Source: Trichocoleus sp. FACHB-40
Lineage (GTDB): Bacteria > Cyanobacteriota > Cyanobacteriia > Cyanobacteriales > FACHB-T130
NCBI RefSeq assembly: GCF_014695915.1
Contig: NZ_JACJPF010000100.1
Span: forward strand, 62,001 to 126,000
DNA: 64,000 nt
Direction: 5' to 3'
Shown here: one piece after another, positions 28,817 to 37,218 of the stretch
How the letters are laid out: every line of letters starts with the position of its first letter
How positions within the stretch are numbered: the stretch's first letter is position 1
Notes under the pieces: generated by a model
What the model was told of the DNA's origin: nothing
The model's input: the letters and a program-made list of their open reading frames with translations, nothing else
Database searches by the model: none
Program-made: the position numbers and the translations under genes

Positions 28817-29111
28817 AAAGATACAATAAACTCTTGGTCAACTTCTTGGTGCAGATTGGGACGTACAAATCATTTTTAACTAGAGGTTAATTATTAGTAG
28901 CATCTTTGTAACGAAGAATGTAACCAGGAATTTACGGTTTTTGCCTAATCAAAGGGACACTGGGAGTGGGGGCTAGGGAATGGGGTCTGGGGATTCCCAA
29001 TTCTCAATTCTCAATTTTAAATTCTCAATTTCTAAATTAGTGACCCGAACGCGATACATTGAAGAACGTCGCTTGTAACTTGATAGCTTGTGAAAGCTCC
29101 TTGCGGTAATT

Positions 29112-30209
29112 ATGACTGAAACATCTTCCTCAGACACTCCCGATCGTAACCCTCAACCAGAGCAAGCGAAAGAGAATATCGAAGATTTACTGCTTAGTCT
29201 TCGGCGCAAAGAAGGCAGCTGGGTTGAGTGGGGACAAGCCTGTGCCACATTGCAAAAAGCAGGTTACACTCCCCAGGCGATTTTTGAGGCAACTGGTTTT
29301 GAGCCTATACAGCAGAATCAAGTTATTGTCGGCTCTCAAGTTTATACGTCATTGGTGAATGGTGAAGCGTCCCTGGAAGCGCGATCGCACTATTTTCGCA
29401 AAGGTAGCGATATTTTGTATGAATTGCGTATTCTTACCCAGCTAGAACGAGTTGCGACGGCAGAATTTATATTATCCAGAAATCTGGATGCCGATGTTGC
29501 CCGTGAAGTCGCAAAAGACGTGAAAGAGCTTTCCCGGATGCGGACGTTACCGCAGGGATTTTCTAACCATCCCGGAGATGCGGTAGCCTACCAATATTGG
29601 AGACGGGCAAAACAACAAACGGATTTGGCAGAGCGATCGCGTTTTATTGCTCGTGGCTTAATGTTCGCCCACAGCCAAAGCGCCCGACAACAGATAGAAC
29701 AGCTGCTTACTGAAGTTGTAGGCACTTCCAAGCGGAAAGCCCCTATTTTACCCGTGTATCGGCAGGATGAAGACGAGCAACAACCCCGCATAATCCCAGT
29801 AGCGGGCGTCCTCCCTCTAAAATCCGCTGACTTGCAAAATATCCCGCTAGTCGAACCAATTAAGCCATTCGAGCTAGTGAAGATATCTTGGAATGGATCT
29901 TGGGTTTCTCTACCCGGTTGGCAAGTCGTTTTGAAAGCCCAAGAGCCAGTAGTAATTCTCTGCGATAGTAGCTATTTACCCAATCAATTAAGCAGCAATT
30001 CTGAACCAATCCTGCTGCTGATAGATCGAGCTAAACAGGAATGGGATGCTGATAGCTACTTTTTATTTGAAGAGTCAGGAGAATTGCAATTTCAGTGGTT
30101 CCCAGATGCTCCCAGTTTCCCTCTTTTAGGACAAGTTATCTTGGTGCTGCGTCCGAAAAAAATTCTGGATGAAGAAATGAGCAAGGATCAATGGGAACTG
30201 GAAGATTAG
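29112..30209 (+). CDS. raf1: RuBisCO accumulation factor 1 (Raf1)
   Basis: 365 residues. N-terminal alpha domain with DLLLSLRRKEGSWVEWGQAC and GYTPQAIFEATGFEPIQQNQ, a middle LPQGFSNHPGDAVAYQYWR, a variable linker, and C-terminal beta domain SWNGSWVSLPGWQVVL ... WFPDAPSFPLLGQVILVLRP. This matches Raf1, the dimeric chaperone that clamps RbcL dimers for assembly of Rubisco in cyanobacteria and plants. It is a single gene ended by the strong hairpin at 30260-30295. Confidence 0.94.
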   Translation: MTETSSSDTPDRNPQPEQAKENIEDLLLSLRRKEGSWVEWGQACATLQKAGYTPQAIFEATGFEPIQQNQVIVGSQVYTSLVNGEASLEARSHYFRKGSDILYELRILTQLERVATAEFILSRNLDADVAREVAKDVKELSRMRTLPQGFSNHPGDAVAYQYWRRAKQQTDLAERSRFIARGLMFAHSQSARQQIEQLLTEVVGTSKRKAPILPVYRQDEDEQQPRIIPVAGVLPLKSADLQNIPLVEPIKPFELVKISWNGSWVSLPGWQVVLKAQEPVVILCDSSYLPNQLSSNSEPILLLIDRAKQEWDADSYFLFEESGELQFQWFPDAPSFPLLGQVILVLRPKKILDEEMSKDQWELED

Positions 30210-30259
30210 TCATTGGTCATTAGACATTTGTAAAAACGCCTGACGATTAAAGTCGCACC

Positions 30260-30295
30260 TATAGAAAAAGCCCGCGCAGGCGGGCTTTTTCTATA
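30260..30295. terminator. Strong bidirectional terminator between raf1 and ycf37
   Basis: TATAGAAAAAGCCCGC (30260-30275) pairs perfectly with GCGGGCTTTTTCTATA (30280-30295) around a 4-base loop. The GC core is flanked by A5/T5, so it works on both strands. It lies between convergent raf1 and ycf37. Confidence 0.9.
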
Positions 30296-30357
30296 GCCTC
30301 TGTAGGTAGGCTTGGTTTATGTAGCCACAGGCTAGAGTCTGTGGGGTATATTTGCAA

Positions 30358-30888
30358 TTAACTAGAGGGAACCAACCTTCTACGTAAGGATTCGGCGCGA
30401 CGCTTGGCAGTAGGATTGTTCGGTGCGTGTTTGAGCGATTCCTCATACATTTCTAAGGCTTGAGAAGTTAATTTCTTCTTCTCATAAACATGGCCCAGGT
30501 TATTGAGCGCTGTGACATAATCTGGATCTAGCTTCAAGGCTTCTTTGTAGTTGCGAATTGCTACGTCATACTGCTCTTGAGAGAAGTTAGCAAAGCCAAG
30601 AGCATTGTATACAGGTGCAAGGTTTTCTGATTCAGCATCTTCAGCTTTTAGGGCTTTTTGAAACTGGTTTATCGCCTGTACGTACAATTTTTTATCGAGA
30701 TAGATGCTGCCCAGTTCGTAATACTCTTGAGTTGTTCCTTGGTTATCTTTCAGATTCTTTTGCAGCCGCGAGAGGGCGCTTTCAATTTTGCGAGTTTTGA
30801 AAATCTGGCGCACAATTGCCACAGCAGCAGCACCAAGCAGTACCAGCAAGAACGAGAGATAGAAAATTGGCAGAATTTCGTTATCCAT
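30358..30888 (-). CDS. ycf37: TPR membrane protein Ycf37 (photosystem I assembly factor)
   Basis: 176 residues, about the length of Synechocystis Ycf37. One N-terminal membrane helix (IFYLSFLLVLLGAAAVAIV, residues 8-26), a basic linker (FKTRKIESALSRLQKNLKD), then three TPR units: YYELGSIYLDKKLYVQAINQ, APVYNALGFANFSQEQYDVA and VTALNNLGHVYEKKKLTSQA. Ycf37 supports assembly or stability of photosystem I. The name rests on helix-plus-TPR layout and recalled sequence; a generic TPR protein is the alternative. Confidence 0.8.
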   Translation of the reverse strand: MDNEILPIFYLSFLLVLLGAAAVAIVRQIFKTRKIESALSRLQKNLKDNQGTTQEYYELGSIYLDKKLYVQAINQFQKALKAEDAESENLAPVYNALGFANFSQEQYDVAIRNYKEALKLDPDYVTALNNLGHVYEKKKLTSQALEMYEESLKHAPNNPTAKRRAESLRRRLVPSS

Positions 30889-30946
30889 GCCCTTCCATTA
30901 GAGAGATTAAAATTTTGCTTCTAACTTTATTATGATGAGATGCGAT

Positions 30947-31831
30947 TCATCGTGTCTGGAACCGTGGAGTATCGCTCTGAGGTAGCCCCCAATACTTAAT
31001 CCGTTCCTGTAGCCATCCTTCTGCCTTCCAACGGGCGATCGCATCATTCACCCGCTGCCGCAAACTATCGTACTGCAATCCCTTGGGCATTACTACAGCT
31101 AAGGGGAGTCCTGAGAGTCGCACACTTAGTAGTCGATACTGAGGATACTCCTGCACCCAGCCTGTGAGAACGCTGGCATCGGCGGCAAAGGCACTGGCAC
31201 CACCGGATTCTAGAAGCGATCGCGCCTCTTCATAAGAATCTACACCAACTAGCTCAACTTGTGGTATAATAAAACGCACCTGCGAAATCGTATCAGAACC
31301 TTTCAGGACGGCAATCTTTTGATTTTGCACATCATCTAGCTTCTGTAAAGATGCGTCCTTGGTAACTAAGGCAGTGCCATCCAGATAGTAGGGAAGGCTG
31401 AAGTTAACTAAGCGATCGCGCGATGAGGTTGCCGTTACTCTGGCAATCGTCAGATCGACTTTACCCTCCAGCACTACCGAGATGCGATCGCGGTTTGCCA
31501 CTGGCTGCAACCTCACCGCATCCGGTTTCCCCAGAATTTCCGCCGCCAAACGTCTAGCTAAGTCAATTTCTAACCCTTGCAGTTTGCCACTGGCATCTGT
31601 GAAACCTAGAGGCCGCACATTATCTTTAACTGCAACAATCAGATAGCCACGCTCTTGAATCTCTTTGAGTTCAGCGGCATTAGAAGAGGCGATACCCCCA
31701 ACCACCCACCAATAAATTTTTCTGATTTCTCCCCCGCCAGCGCGGGAGTCGGAGGGGGTGGGGGGTTGCAAAAGGCACAAAGAAAAAGAAAATAGGCAAA
31801 AGGCAATAGGCAAAATTAATTTATCCTTCAT
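30947..31831 (-). CDS. Family 3 extracellular solute-binding protein (amino-acid type)
   Basis: 294 residues. The SBP_bac_3 domain covers about residues 58-285: GYLIVAVKDNVRPLGFTDAS, then LQGLEIDLARRLAAEIL, and ARVTATSSRDRLVNFSLPYY. Such proteins bind amino acids for ABC uptake; no permease or ATPase gene is adjacent, so it may use a remote transporter. The N-terminus is odd: a first hydrophobic stretch (ILPIAFCLFSFSLCLL), then PPTPSDSRAGGGE, which looks like a translated dispersed repeat, then a second hydrophobic stretch ending in AAEL. A repeat inserted into the original signal peptide would explain this. It follows rplT by 16 bases on the same strand. Confidence 0.85.
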   Translation of the reverse strand: MKDKLILPIAFCLFSFSLCLLQPPTPSDSRAGGGEIRKIYWWVVGGIASSNAAELKEIQERGYLIVAVKDNVRPLGFTDASGKLQGLEIDLARRLAAEILGKPDAVRLQPVANRDRISVVLEGKVDLTIARVTATSSRDRLVNFSLPYYLDGTALVTKDASLQKLDDVQNQKIAVLKGSDTISQVRFIIPQVELVGVDSYEEARSLLESGGASAFAADASVLTGWVQEYPQYRLLSVRLSGLPLAVVMPKGLQYDSLRQRVNDAIARWKAEGWLQERIKYWGLPQSDTPRFQTR

Positions 31832-31847
31832 CCTTTTGCCTTCATCC

Positions 31848-32198
31848 CTAATCTTTAGTAGCTAATTGCAGCACTTGGTCAAAACTAGATGGATCGAGGA
31901 CAGCCATCTGCGCCAGCATCTTACGATTTATCTGAACATTAGCTTTTTTCAATTTACCCATAAGTTGGCTATAGCTAATGCCGTGCTGACGTGCTGCTGC
32001 ATTGATGCGCGTAATCCACAGACTGCGGAAATCGCGCTTGCGCTTCTTGCGATCGCGATAAGCGTTACGCAGCGCCTTCATTACCTGTTGATTGGCCGTC
32101 CGGAACAGAGTTGAGTGTGAACCTCGGAAGCCTTTGGCTAGTTTGAGAATTTTGTTGCGGCGTTTACGAGCAACATTACCGCGTTTTACCCGTGTCAT
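31848..32198 (-). CDS. rplT: Ribosomal protein bL20
   Basis: 116 residues, exact family length. [20 protein letters not shown] and [20 protein letters not shown] are diagnostic. It binds 23S rRNA early in 50S assembly. It follows rpmI, the usual L35-L20 order. infC, often upstream in bacteria, is not next to it. Confidence 0.98.
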   Translation of the reverse strand: MTRVKRGNVARKRRNKILKLAKGFRGSHSTLFRTANQQVMKALRNAYRDRKKRKRDFRSLWITRINAAARQHGISYSQLMGKLKKANVQINRKMLAQMAVLDPSSFDQVLQLATKD

Positions 32199-32295
32199 GG
32201 CTAGTCGTTAGTGGTTAAGGGTCAGTAGTCAGTAGTTCGTAGTATTAGTCAGTAGTTATTAGTTATTAGCTAAAAACTAGCGACTAATTGCTTCC

Positions 32296-32493
32296 TTACA
32301 AATACGGCAGCATCAAGCGTACATTTTCTTCATCGCGTTCATGCACCACCGCCATTTTAGACATCCGCCGTTTCCGGTCAGAAGACTTGTGCTGTAGCAA
32401 GTGGCTTTTAAAGGCTTTGCGGCGTACTATTTTACCGCTGCCAGTAGCTCTGAAACGCTTTGCCGCTGCTTTGCGGGTTTTCAGTTTGGGCAT
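32296..32493 (-). CDS. rpmI: Ribosomal protein bL35
   Basis: 65 residues, starting [20 protein letters not shown] and containing the typical [17 protein letters not shown] 50S subunit protein. Upstream of rplT with a gap of about 100 bases filled by short repeats. Confidence 0.98.
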   Translation of the reverse strand: MPKLKTRKAAAKRFRATGSGKIVRRKAFKSHLLQHKSSDRKRRMSKMAVVHERDEENVRLMLPYL

Positions 32494-32560
32494 AACCTTG
32501 TTTTAATTCGACACAATCTACAATATTAGCACTATTATGTGGTTTCCGACAAGTAATGGG

Positions 32561-32613
32561 GGATTGGGGCTGGATAAGACTTTTTCCCAATTCCCAATCC
32601 CCAATCCTTTTTT
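32561..32613 (+). terminator. Terminator-like hairpin made of CCCAATCC repeats
   Basis: GGATTGGGG (32561-32569) pairs with CCCCAATCC (32599-32607), followed by T6 on the plus strand. No plus-strand gene precedes it, so this may be chance use of the CCCAATCC repeat family, or the end of read-through RNA. Confidence 0.4.
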
Positions 32614-33239
32614 ATGTCATATAAGGATATTAACTAAGCAAATCAAACCTTCCATTCCCATTTTTGCAGTGTAGACAATCTGTCTGCCCTCAACACCTCT
32701 TAAATCTTCAAAATGTTTTTGAATACGAGTTACACCGCTATTTCTTAAAGCCGTTAAAAATTTCTATAGTTATTTTGACGTATATCCTGAAATCAAGAGT
32801 GACACTTTGCACACCAGTTAGGTTTCACAGGAGCCATCGGCTACTTCCTCTGTGTGCCACCGCTTAAGAAAAGCTAACTTTCACGCATCTACCTTAAGTC
32901 CATACCTTACTCAGCTTTACTACAACTTCATATACTTTCAGTATAACCACTTAGAGCTAGATTTCCTCCCAGGTAAAGGCTTTGGTGTTTTTCTTTGCCT
33001 GGGTGGGCGTTTTAAAGTTTATTGTTTTGATAAAGATTCAGTATAACTACTAGCATTTCGTTTGAAGAATATGTGAAGATTCCATGATAATGCGAAGTAA
33101 CCCTGAAAACAAATCACCGCAAGATTGTCAGAGTATCTAATTTCCGCAAAGATTTATAGCTTTTGTTGAACGCCAGAGATATACACGGTTTCTGTTGACA
33201 CGAAAATTGTAGCGATCGCGCTTTGGAACATTTCTCATA

Positions 33240-33272
33240 CAAACATCCAGCCTTCGGGAGGATGAATGTTTG
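33240..33272 (+). promoter_or_regulatory. Possible 5'-leader hairpin of the first PEP-CTERM gene
   Basis: AAACAT-CC-AG-CC-TTCG-GG-A-GG-ATGA-ATGTTT folds on the plus strand with a UUCG-type loop, about 60 bases ahead of the ATG. It could be a leader structure or the end of an upstream transcript. Confidence 0.3.
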
Positions 33273-33332
33273 CCTAATTGATTATTAGGAAACAATTGAC
33301 GTTATTTACCTAAATGCAGGAGAAAAATAGCC

Positions 33333-34565
33333 ATGAAATTACACTTGAGCCTTCCCGCAGCATTGATGGGATTATGCCTCAGTTTAGTAGTAACCGGAGA
33401 AGCACAAGCTGCCAGCTTCACCTTTACCAAGATTGCTGATAACAGCGGCTCGTTTAGCTCTTTTTTTGAAGCTCCCGTCATCAATAATCAAGGAACTGTC
33501 GCCTTCAGAACAAGCGAAGGAATTTTTACGGGAAATGGAGAAACAATTACTACCATTTCCAACACCACCGTTTCCTCGCAATCCGCCATTAGGGCCTTTA
33601 GTGATATCTCTATCAATGATGAAGGAAGCGTTGCCTTTAATGCTGATCTAGAGCCAATATTCATAATGACCGGCCCAGAAAGTGGCATTCAAATATTCAG
33701 GAAAGGCATTTTTACAAGCAACGGAACCACAACAAACATTATTAGGGAGTTGGCGACCGATGGACGTACCCGCGTTACCATCGATTCTCCATCAATCAAT
33801 AATCAAGGAACTGTCGCCTTCTCATATAGCTTTTTAGGAACCTCTGAATCAGATGACAGCACAGTTGTGACAACGAATGGAACCACCACCACGACTATTG
33901 CCCGTGGTAAAGCTCCTAATGTCGATGACACTCTCGGTCTTTCCGTCGAGTCCAACTCGCTCAATGATCAAGGAATCGTGGCTTTCAGAAGAGGTTTAAG
34001 TGGGGGAGGTAGCGGAATTTTCACAGGCAATGGCACCACAACAACTACCATTGCCGACACCAACGGCATCTTTAGTAACGTTGGTGCTGCCTCCATCAAC
34101 AACGAGGGAACAGTAGCCTTCAACGCTGACTTAGATGCCGGGGGAGAAGGCATCTTTACAGGCAACGGCACCACAACCAACACCATTGCCGATACTAGCG
34201 GCATCTTTAGCAACTTTGGTGCTGCCTCTATCAACGATGCAGGAATAGTAGCCTTTTTAGCGGGTCTAGATGCGGGAGGGACAGGTATCTTTACTGGCTC
34301 CAATCCTTTAACTGATAAGGTTATCAGCACTGGTGACACCTTATTTGGTTCCACCGTAACGTCGCTTGGCTTTTTCCGGGAAGGATTAAATAATCCCGGT
34401 CAGGTGGCGTTCTTTGCCAGCCTTGCTGATGGCACTACCGGCATTTTCCGTGCCGATCATCAGGGAGTGCCTGGCCAACCACCAAAAGATGTTCCGGAAC
34501 CTGCTTCTATGTTAGGTTTACTGGCATTTGGTACTTTCGGTGCTTTTGTCAAGCGGCGCAAATAG
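33333..34565 (+). CDS. PEP-CTERM protein with seven NxxGxxAF repeats, copy 1
   Basis: 410 residues. Signal peptide MKLHLSLPAALMGLCLSLVV ending at about AQA-A; seven repeat marks INNQGTVAF, INDEGSVAF, INNQGTVAF, LNDQGIVAF, INNEGTVAF, INDAGIVAF and LNNPGQVAF spaced roughly 45-60 residues, each followed by a GIFTGNG...TTTIAD type loop; C-terminal sorting tag VPEPASMLGLLAFGTFGAFV then RRK. PEP-CTERM tags are processed by an exosortase, so the product is expected to reach the cell surface or outside; biological role unknown. Start has GCAGGAGAAAAATAGCC ahead of the ATG. First of four tandem paralogues. Confidence 0.9.
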   Translation: MKLHLSLPAALMGLCLSLVVTGEAQAASFTFTKIADNSGSFSSFFEAPVINNQGTVAFRTSEGIFTGNGETITTISNTTVSSQSAIRAFSDISINDEGSVAFNADLEPIFIMTGPESGIQIFRKGIFTSNGTTTNIIRELATDGRTRVTIDSPSINNQGTVAFSYSFLGTSESDDSTVVTTNGTTTTTIARGKAPNVDDTLGLSVESNSLNDQGIVAFRRGLSGGGSGIFTGNGTTTTTIADTNGIFSNVGAASINNEGTVAFNADLDAGGEGIFTGNGTTTNTIADTSGIFSNFGAASINDAGIVAFLAGLDAGGTGIFTGSNPLTDKVISTGDTLFGSTVTSLGFFREGLNNPGQVAFFASLADGTTGIFRADHQGVPGQPPKDVPEPASMLGLLAFGTFGAFVKRRK

Positions 34566-34584
34566 AAATAAGAGAAAATTAGCC

Positions 34585-35868
34585 ATGAAATTACACTTAA
34601 GCGCATCGACTGTAATCATGGGCTTGTGTTTGGGCTTCCTGGCAGCTGGAGAAGCACAAGCTGCCAGTTTCACTTTTACAAAGATTGCCGATACAAGTGG
34701 CTCGTTTGACAGTTTTCGTGGCGAAGGCATTGGTGGTTACGAGCCAATTTCTGCCGCTCCCGCTATCAATAATCAAGGAACAGTAGCCTTTTTTGCTGTT
34801 CTAGATGCGGGGGGTGAAGGTATATTCACAGGCAACGGTATCACAACTACTACTATTATCGATACCAACACTCCCTTTCCGGTCGAATCCGCTGAGTCTA
34901 GCTCCGGTTTTTTCGTTGACAACCTTGGTTCTTTCTCCATCAATGATGTAGGTAACGTGGCTTTTAGCGGTTATTTTGGAACTTCAGGAATTTTTACCAG
35001 CGAATTAAAAAACGTAATAGAGGGTGCGGTTGGAGATAGTTTTACGCGCGTTTATTCTCCTTCGATCAATAACGTCGGAACTGTAGCTTTCTTACAAACA
35101 ATCTCAAGATTTAATGGGCTGACCAGGATTGTGACTGGTAAAGAATCGGTTGACGATTTTATTGCTTCTACACGTTTCTACACCGAACCAGTAGCTGTGG
35201 GTGTCTTTGAAAGCATCAGCACTCCTATGATTAATGATCAAGGAACTGTAGCCTTTAAAGCTGATGTATATCAGTCTGATAATGAAAGTGCTATAGCAAG
35301 TGGAATTTTCACAGGCAACGGCACAAGAGATGATGGAGAAATTATCACCAACACCATTGCTGACAGCAATGGTGCCTTTAACAGTTTTAGCGACCCCTCC
35401 ATTAATAATTTAGGAACCGTAGCCTTTAGTGCTGTCCTAGATACGGGACGTAGCGGAGTTTTTACGGGCAACGGCACGACAACGACCACTATTGCCGATA
35501 GCAGGGGCGCTTTTAACAGCTTTTTTAGTACCCCCTCAATTAATGATTTTGGAACAGTAGCTTTTTTGGCAGGCTTAGATGCTGGAGGAAGTGGCATTTT
35601 CACTGGAAACAATCCTCTCAAAGATAAGGTAATTGTTACTGGTGACACCCTATTTGGTTCGACAGTGCAAGAGTTAAGTTTTTACCGAGAGGGGTTGAAT
35701 AATTCCGGTCAGGTGGCGTTTTTTGCCAGTCTTGCTAATGGCACTGGCGGAATTTTTCGCGCCGATCCAATAGTAGTTGAACCACCAAAAGATGTTCCGG
35801 AACCTGCTTCCGGCTTAGGTTTACTGGCATTTGGTGCTTTGGGTGCTTTTGTCAAGCGGCGTAAATAG
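34585..35868 (+). CDS. PEP-CTERM protein with seven NxxGxxAF repeats, copy 2
   Basis: 427 residues from the ATG at 34585 (MKLHLSASTVIMG), chosen over an upstream in-frame ATG inside copy 1 because the signal peptide and leader match the other copies. Seven marks: INNQGTVAF, INDVGNVAF, INNVGTVAF, INDQGTVAF, INNLGTVAF, INDFGTVAF and LNNSGQVAF. Tag VPEPASGLGLLAFGALGAFV then RRK. The gap to copy 1 is only 19 bases and repeats the copy 1 leader (AAGAGAAAATTAGCC), so the genes are probably cotranscribed. Very similar to copy 3 over its full length. Confidence 0.9.
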   Translation: MKLHLSASTVIMGLCLGFLAAGEAQAASFTFTKIADTSGSFDSFRGEGIGGYEPISAAPAINNQGTVAFFAVLDAGGEGIFTGNGITTTTIIDTNTPFPVESAESSSGFFVDNLGSFSINDVGNVAFSGYFGTSGIFTSELKNVIEGAVGDSFTRVYSPSINNVGTVAFLQTISRFNGLTRIVTGKESVDDFIASTRFYTEPVAVGVFESISTPMINDQGTVAFKADVYQSDNESAIASGIFTGNGTRDDGEIITNTIADSNGAFNSFSDPSINNLGTVAFSAVLDTGRSGVFTGNGTTTTTIADSRGAFNSFFSTPSINDFGTVAFLAGLDAGGSGIFTGNNPLKDKVIVTGDTLFGSTVQELSFYREGLNNSGQVAFFASLANGTGGIFRADPIVVEPPKDVPEPASGLGLLAFGALGAFVKRRK

Positions 35869-35887
35869 AAATAGGAGAAAAATAGCC

Positions 35888-37180
35888 ATGAAATTACACT
35901 TGAGCCTTCCAGCAGCATTGATGGGTTTGTGTCTGGGGTTGCTAGGAACTGGAGAAGCACAAGCTGCCAGTTTCACTTTTACAAAGATTGCTGATACAAG
36001 TGGCTTTTTTGACAGTTTTCGTGGGGAAGGCATGGGTGATTACGAGCCAATTTTTGCCACTCCCGCTATCAATAATCAAGGCACCGTAGCTTTTTCGGCT
36101 TTTCTAGATGCAGGGGGTAAAGGTATCTTTACGGGCAACGGCACCACAACGACCAGCATTGCCAATACGAACAACCTTTTTGGCAGCCCCCCTGGCAGTC
36201 CAACGGTAGGCTATACTCTTAGTGAACTTGGTTCCTTCTCTATAAATGATGTAGGGAACGTAGCTTTTAGTGCTAATTTTGGAAGAACAGGAATTTTTAC
36301 CAGCGAATTACAAAACGAAATAGAGGGTGCGGCTGGAGATAGTTTTACGCGCATTGATTATCCCTCGATCAATAACGTCGGAACTGTAGCTTTCTTACGA
36401 ACAATCTCAAGGTTTAGTGGGCTGACCACAATTTTGACTGGTAAAGAATCGGTTGAGGGTGTTATTGCTTCCACCCGCTTCTATACCGAACCACCAGCTG
36501 CGGGTGTCTTTGAAAAGATTAGCGCGCCTATGATTAATGATCAAGGAACCGTAGTCTTTAGTGCTGACGTATATCAGTCTGATAGCTTCTATGATGACCT
36601 AAGTAGCGGCATTTTCACAGGCAACGGCACCAGAGATAATGGAGAAATTATCACCAACACCATTGCTGACAGCAATGGTGCCTTTAACAGTTTTAGCGAC
36701 CCCTCCATTAATAATTCAGGAACCGTAGCCTTTAGTGCTGCCCTAGATACGGGAAGTAGGGGAGTTTTTACGGGCAACGGCACGACAACAACCACTATTG
36801 CCGATAGCAGTGGCGCTTTTAACAGCTTTGGTACTCCCTCAATTAATGATTTTGGAACAGTGGCTTTTTTGGCAGGCTTAGATACGGGAGGAAGTGGCAT
36901 TTTCACTGGAAACAATCCTTTCAAAGATAAGGTAATTGTTACTGGTGACACCCTATTTGGTTCCACAGTGCAAGGGTTAAGTTTTTACCGAGAAGGGTTG
37001 AATAATTCCGGTCAGGTAGCGTTTTTTGCCAGTCTTGCTAATGGCACTAGCGGAATTTTTCGCGCCGATCCAATAGTAGTTGAACCGCCAAAAGATGTTC
37101 CGGAACCTGCTGGCTTGTTGGGTTTACTGGCTTTTGGTACTTTCGGTGCTACTTCAGTGATGAAACGCAAACAGAAATAG
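35888..37180 (+). CDS. PEP-CTERM protein with seven NxxGxxAF repeats, copy 3
   Basis: 430 residues from the ATG at 35888 (MKLHLSLPAALMGLCLGLLG). Seven marks: INNQGTVAF, INDVGNVAF, INNVGTVAF, INDQGTVVF, INNSGTVAF, INDFGTVAF and LNNSGQVAF. Tag VPEPAGLLGLLAFGTFGAT, ending MKRKQK rather than the VKRRK of copies 1 and 2. Signal peptide is nearly that of copy 1, while the body is nearly that of copy 2. Gap to copy 2 is 19 bases (AATAGGAGAAAAATAGCC before the ATG). Confidence 0.9.
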   Translation: MKLHLSLPAALMGLCLGLLGTGEAQAASFTFTKIADTSGFFDSFRGEGMGDYEPIFATPAINNQGTVAFSAFLDAGGKGIFTGNGTTTTSIANTNNLFGSPPGSPTVGYTLSELGSFSINDVGNVAFSANFGRTGIFTSELQNEIEGAAGDSFTRIDYPSINNVGTVAFLRTISRFSGLTTILTGKESVEGVIASTRFYTEPPAAGVFEKISAPMINDQGTVVFSADVYQSDSFYDDLSSGIFTGNGTRDNGEIITNTIADSNGAFNSFSDPSINNSGTVAFSAALDTGSRGVFTGNGTTTTTIADSSGAFNSFGTPSINDFGTVAFLAGLDTGGSGIFTGNNPFKDKVIVTGDTLFGSTVQGLSFYREGLNNSGQVAFFASLANGTSGIFRADPIVVEPPKDVPEPAGLLGLLAFGTFGATSVMKRKQK

Positions 37181-37218
37181 CAGATAAACAGTTACCTAAT
37201 TGCTGGATAAAAATAGCC

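Larger units (their letters stand above)
32494..33332. other. Long intergenic region before the PEP-CTERM block
   Basis: 839 bases between rpmI (minus) and the first PEP-CTERM gene (plus), presumably with both promoters. It contains the terminator-like repeat at 32561-32613, AT-rich non-coding sequence, one HIP1 site near 33214, and a hairpin with a TTCG loop at 33240-33272. Frames of 60-70 codons here lack coding character and I do not call them. Confidence 0.4.
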
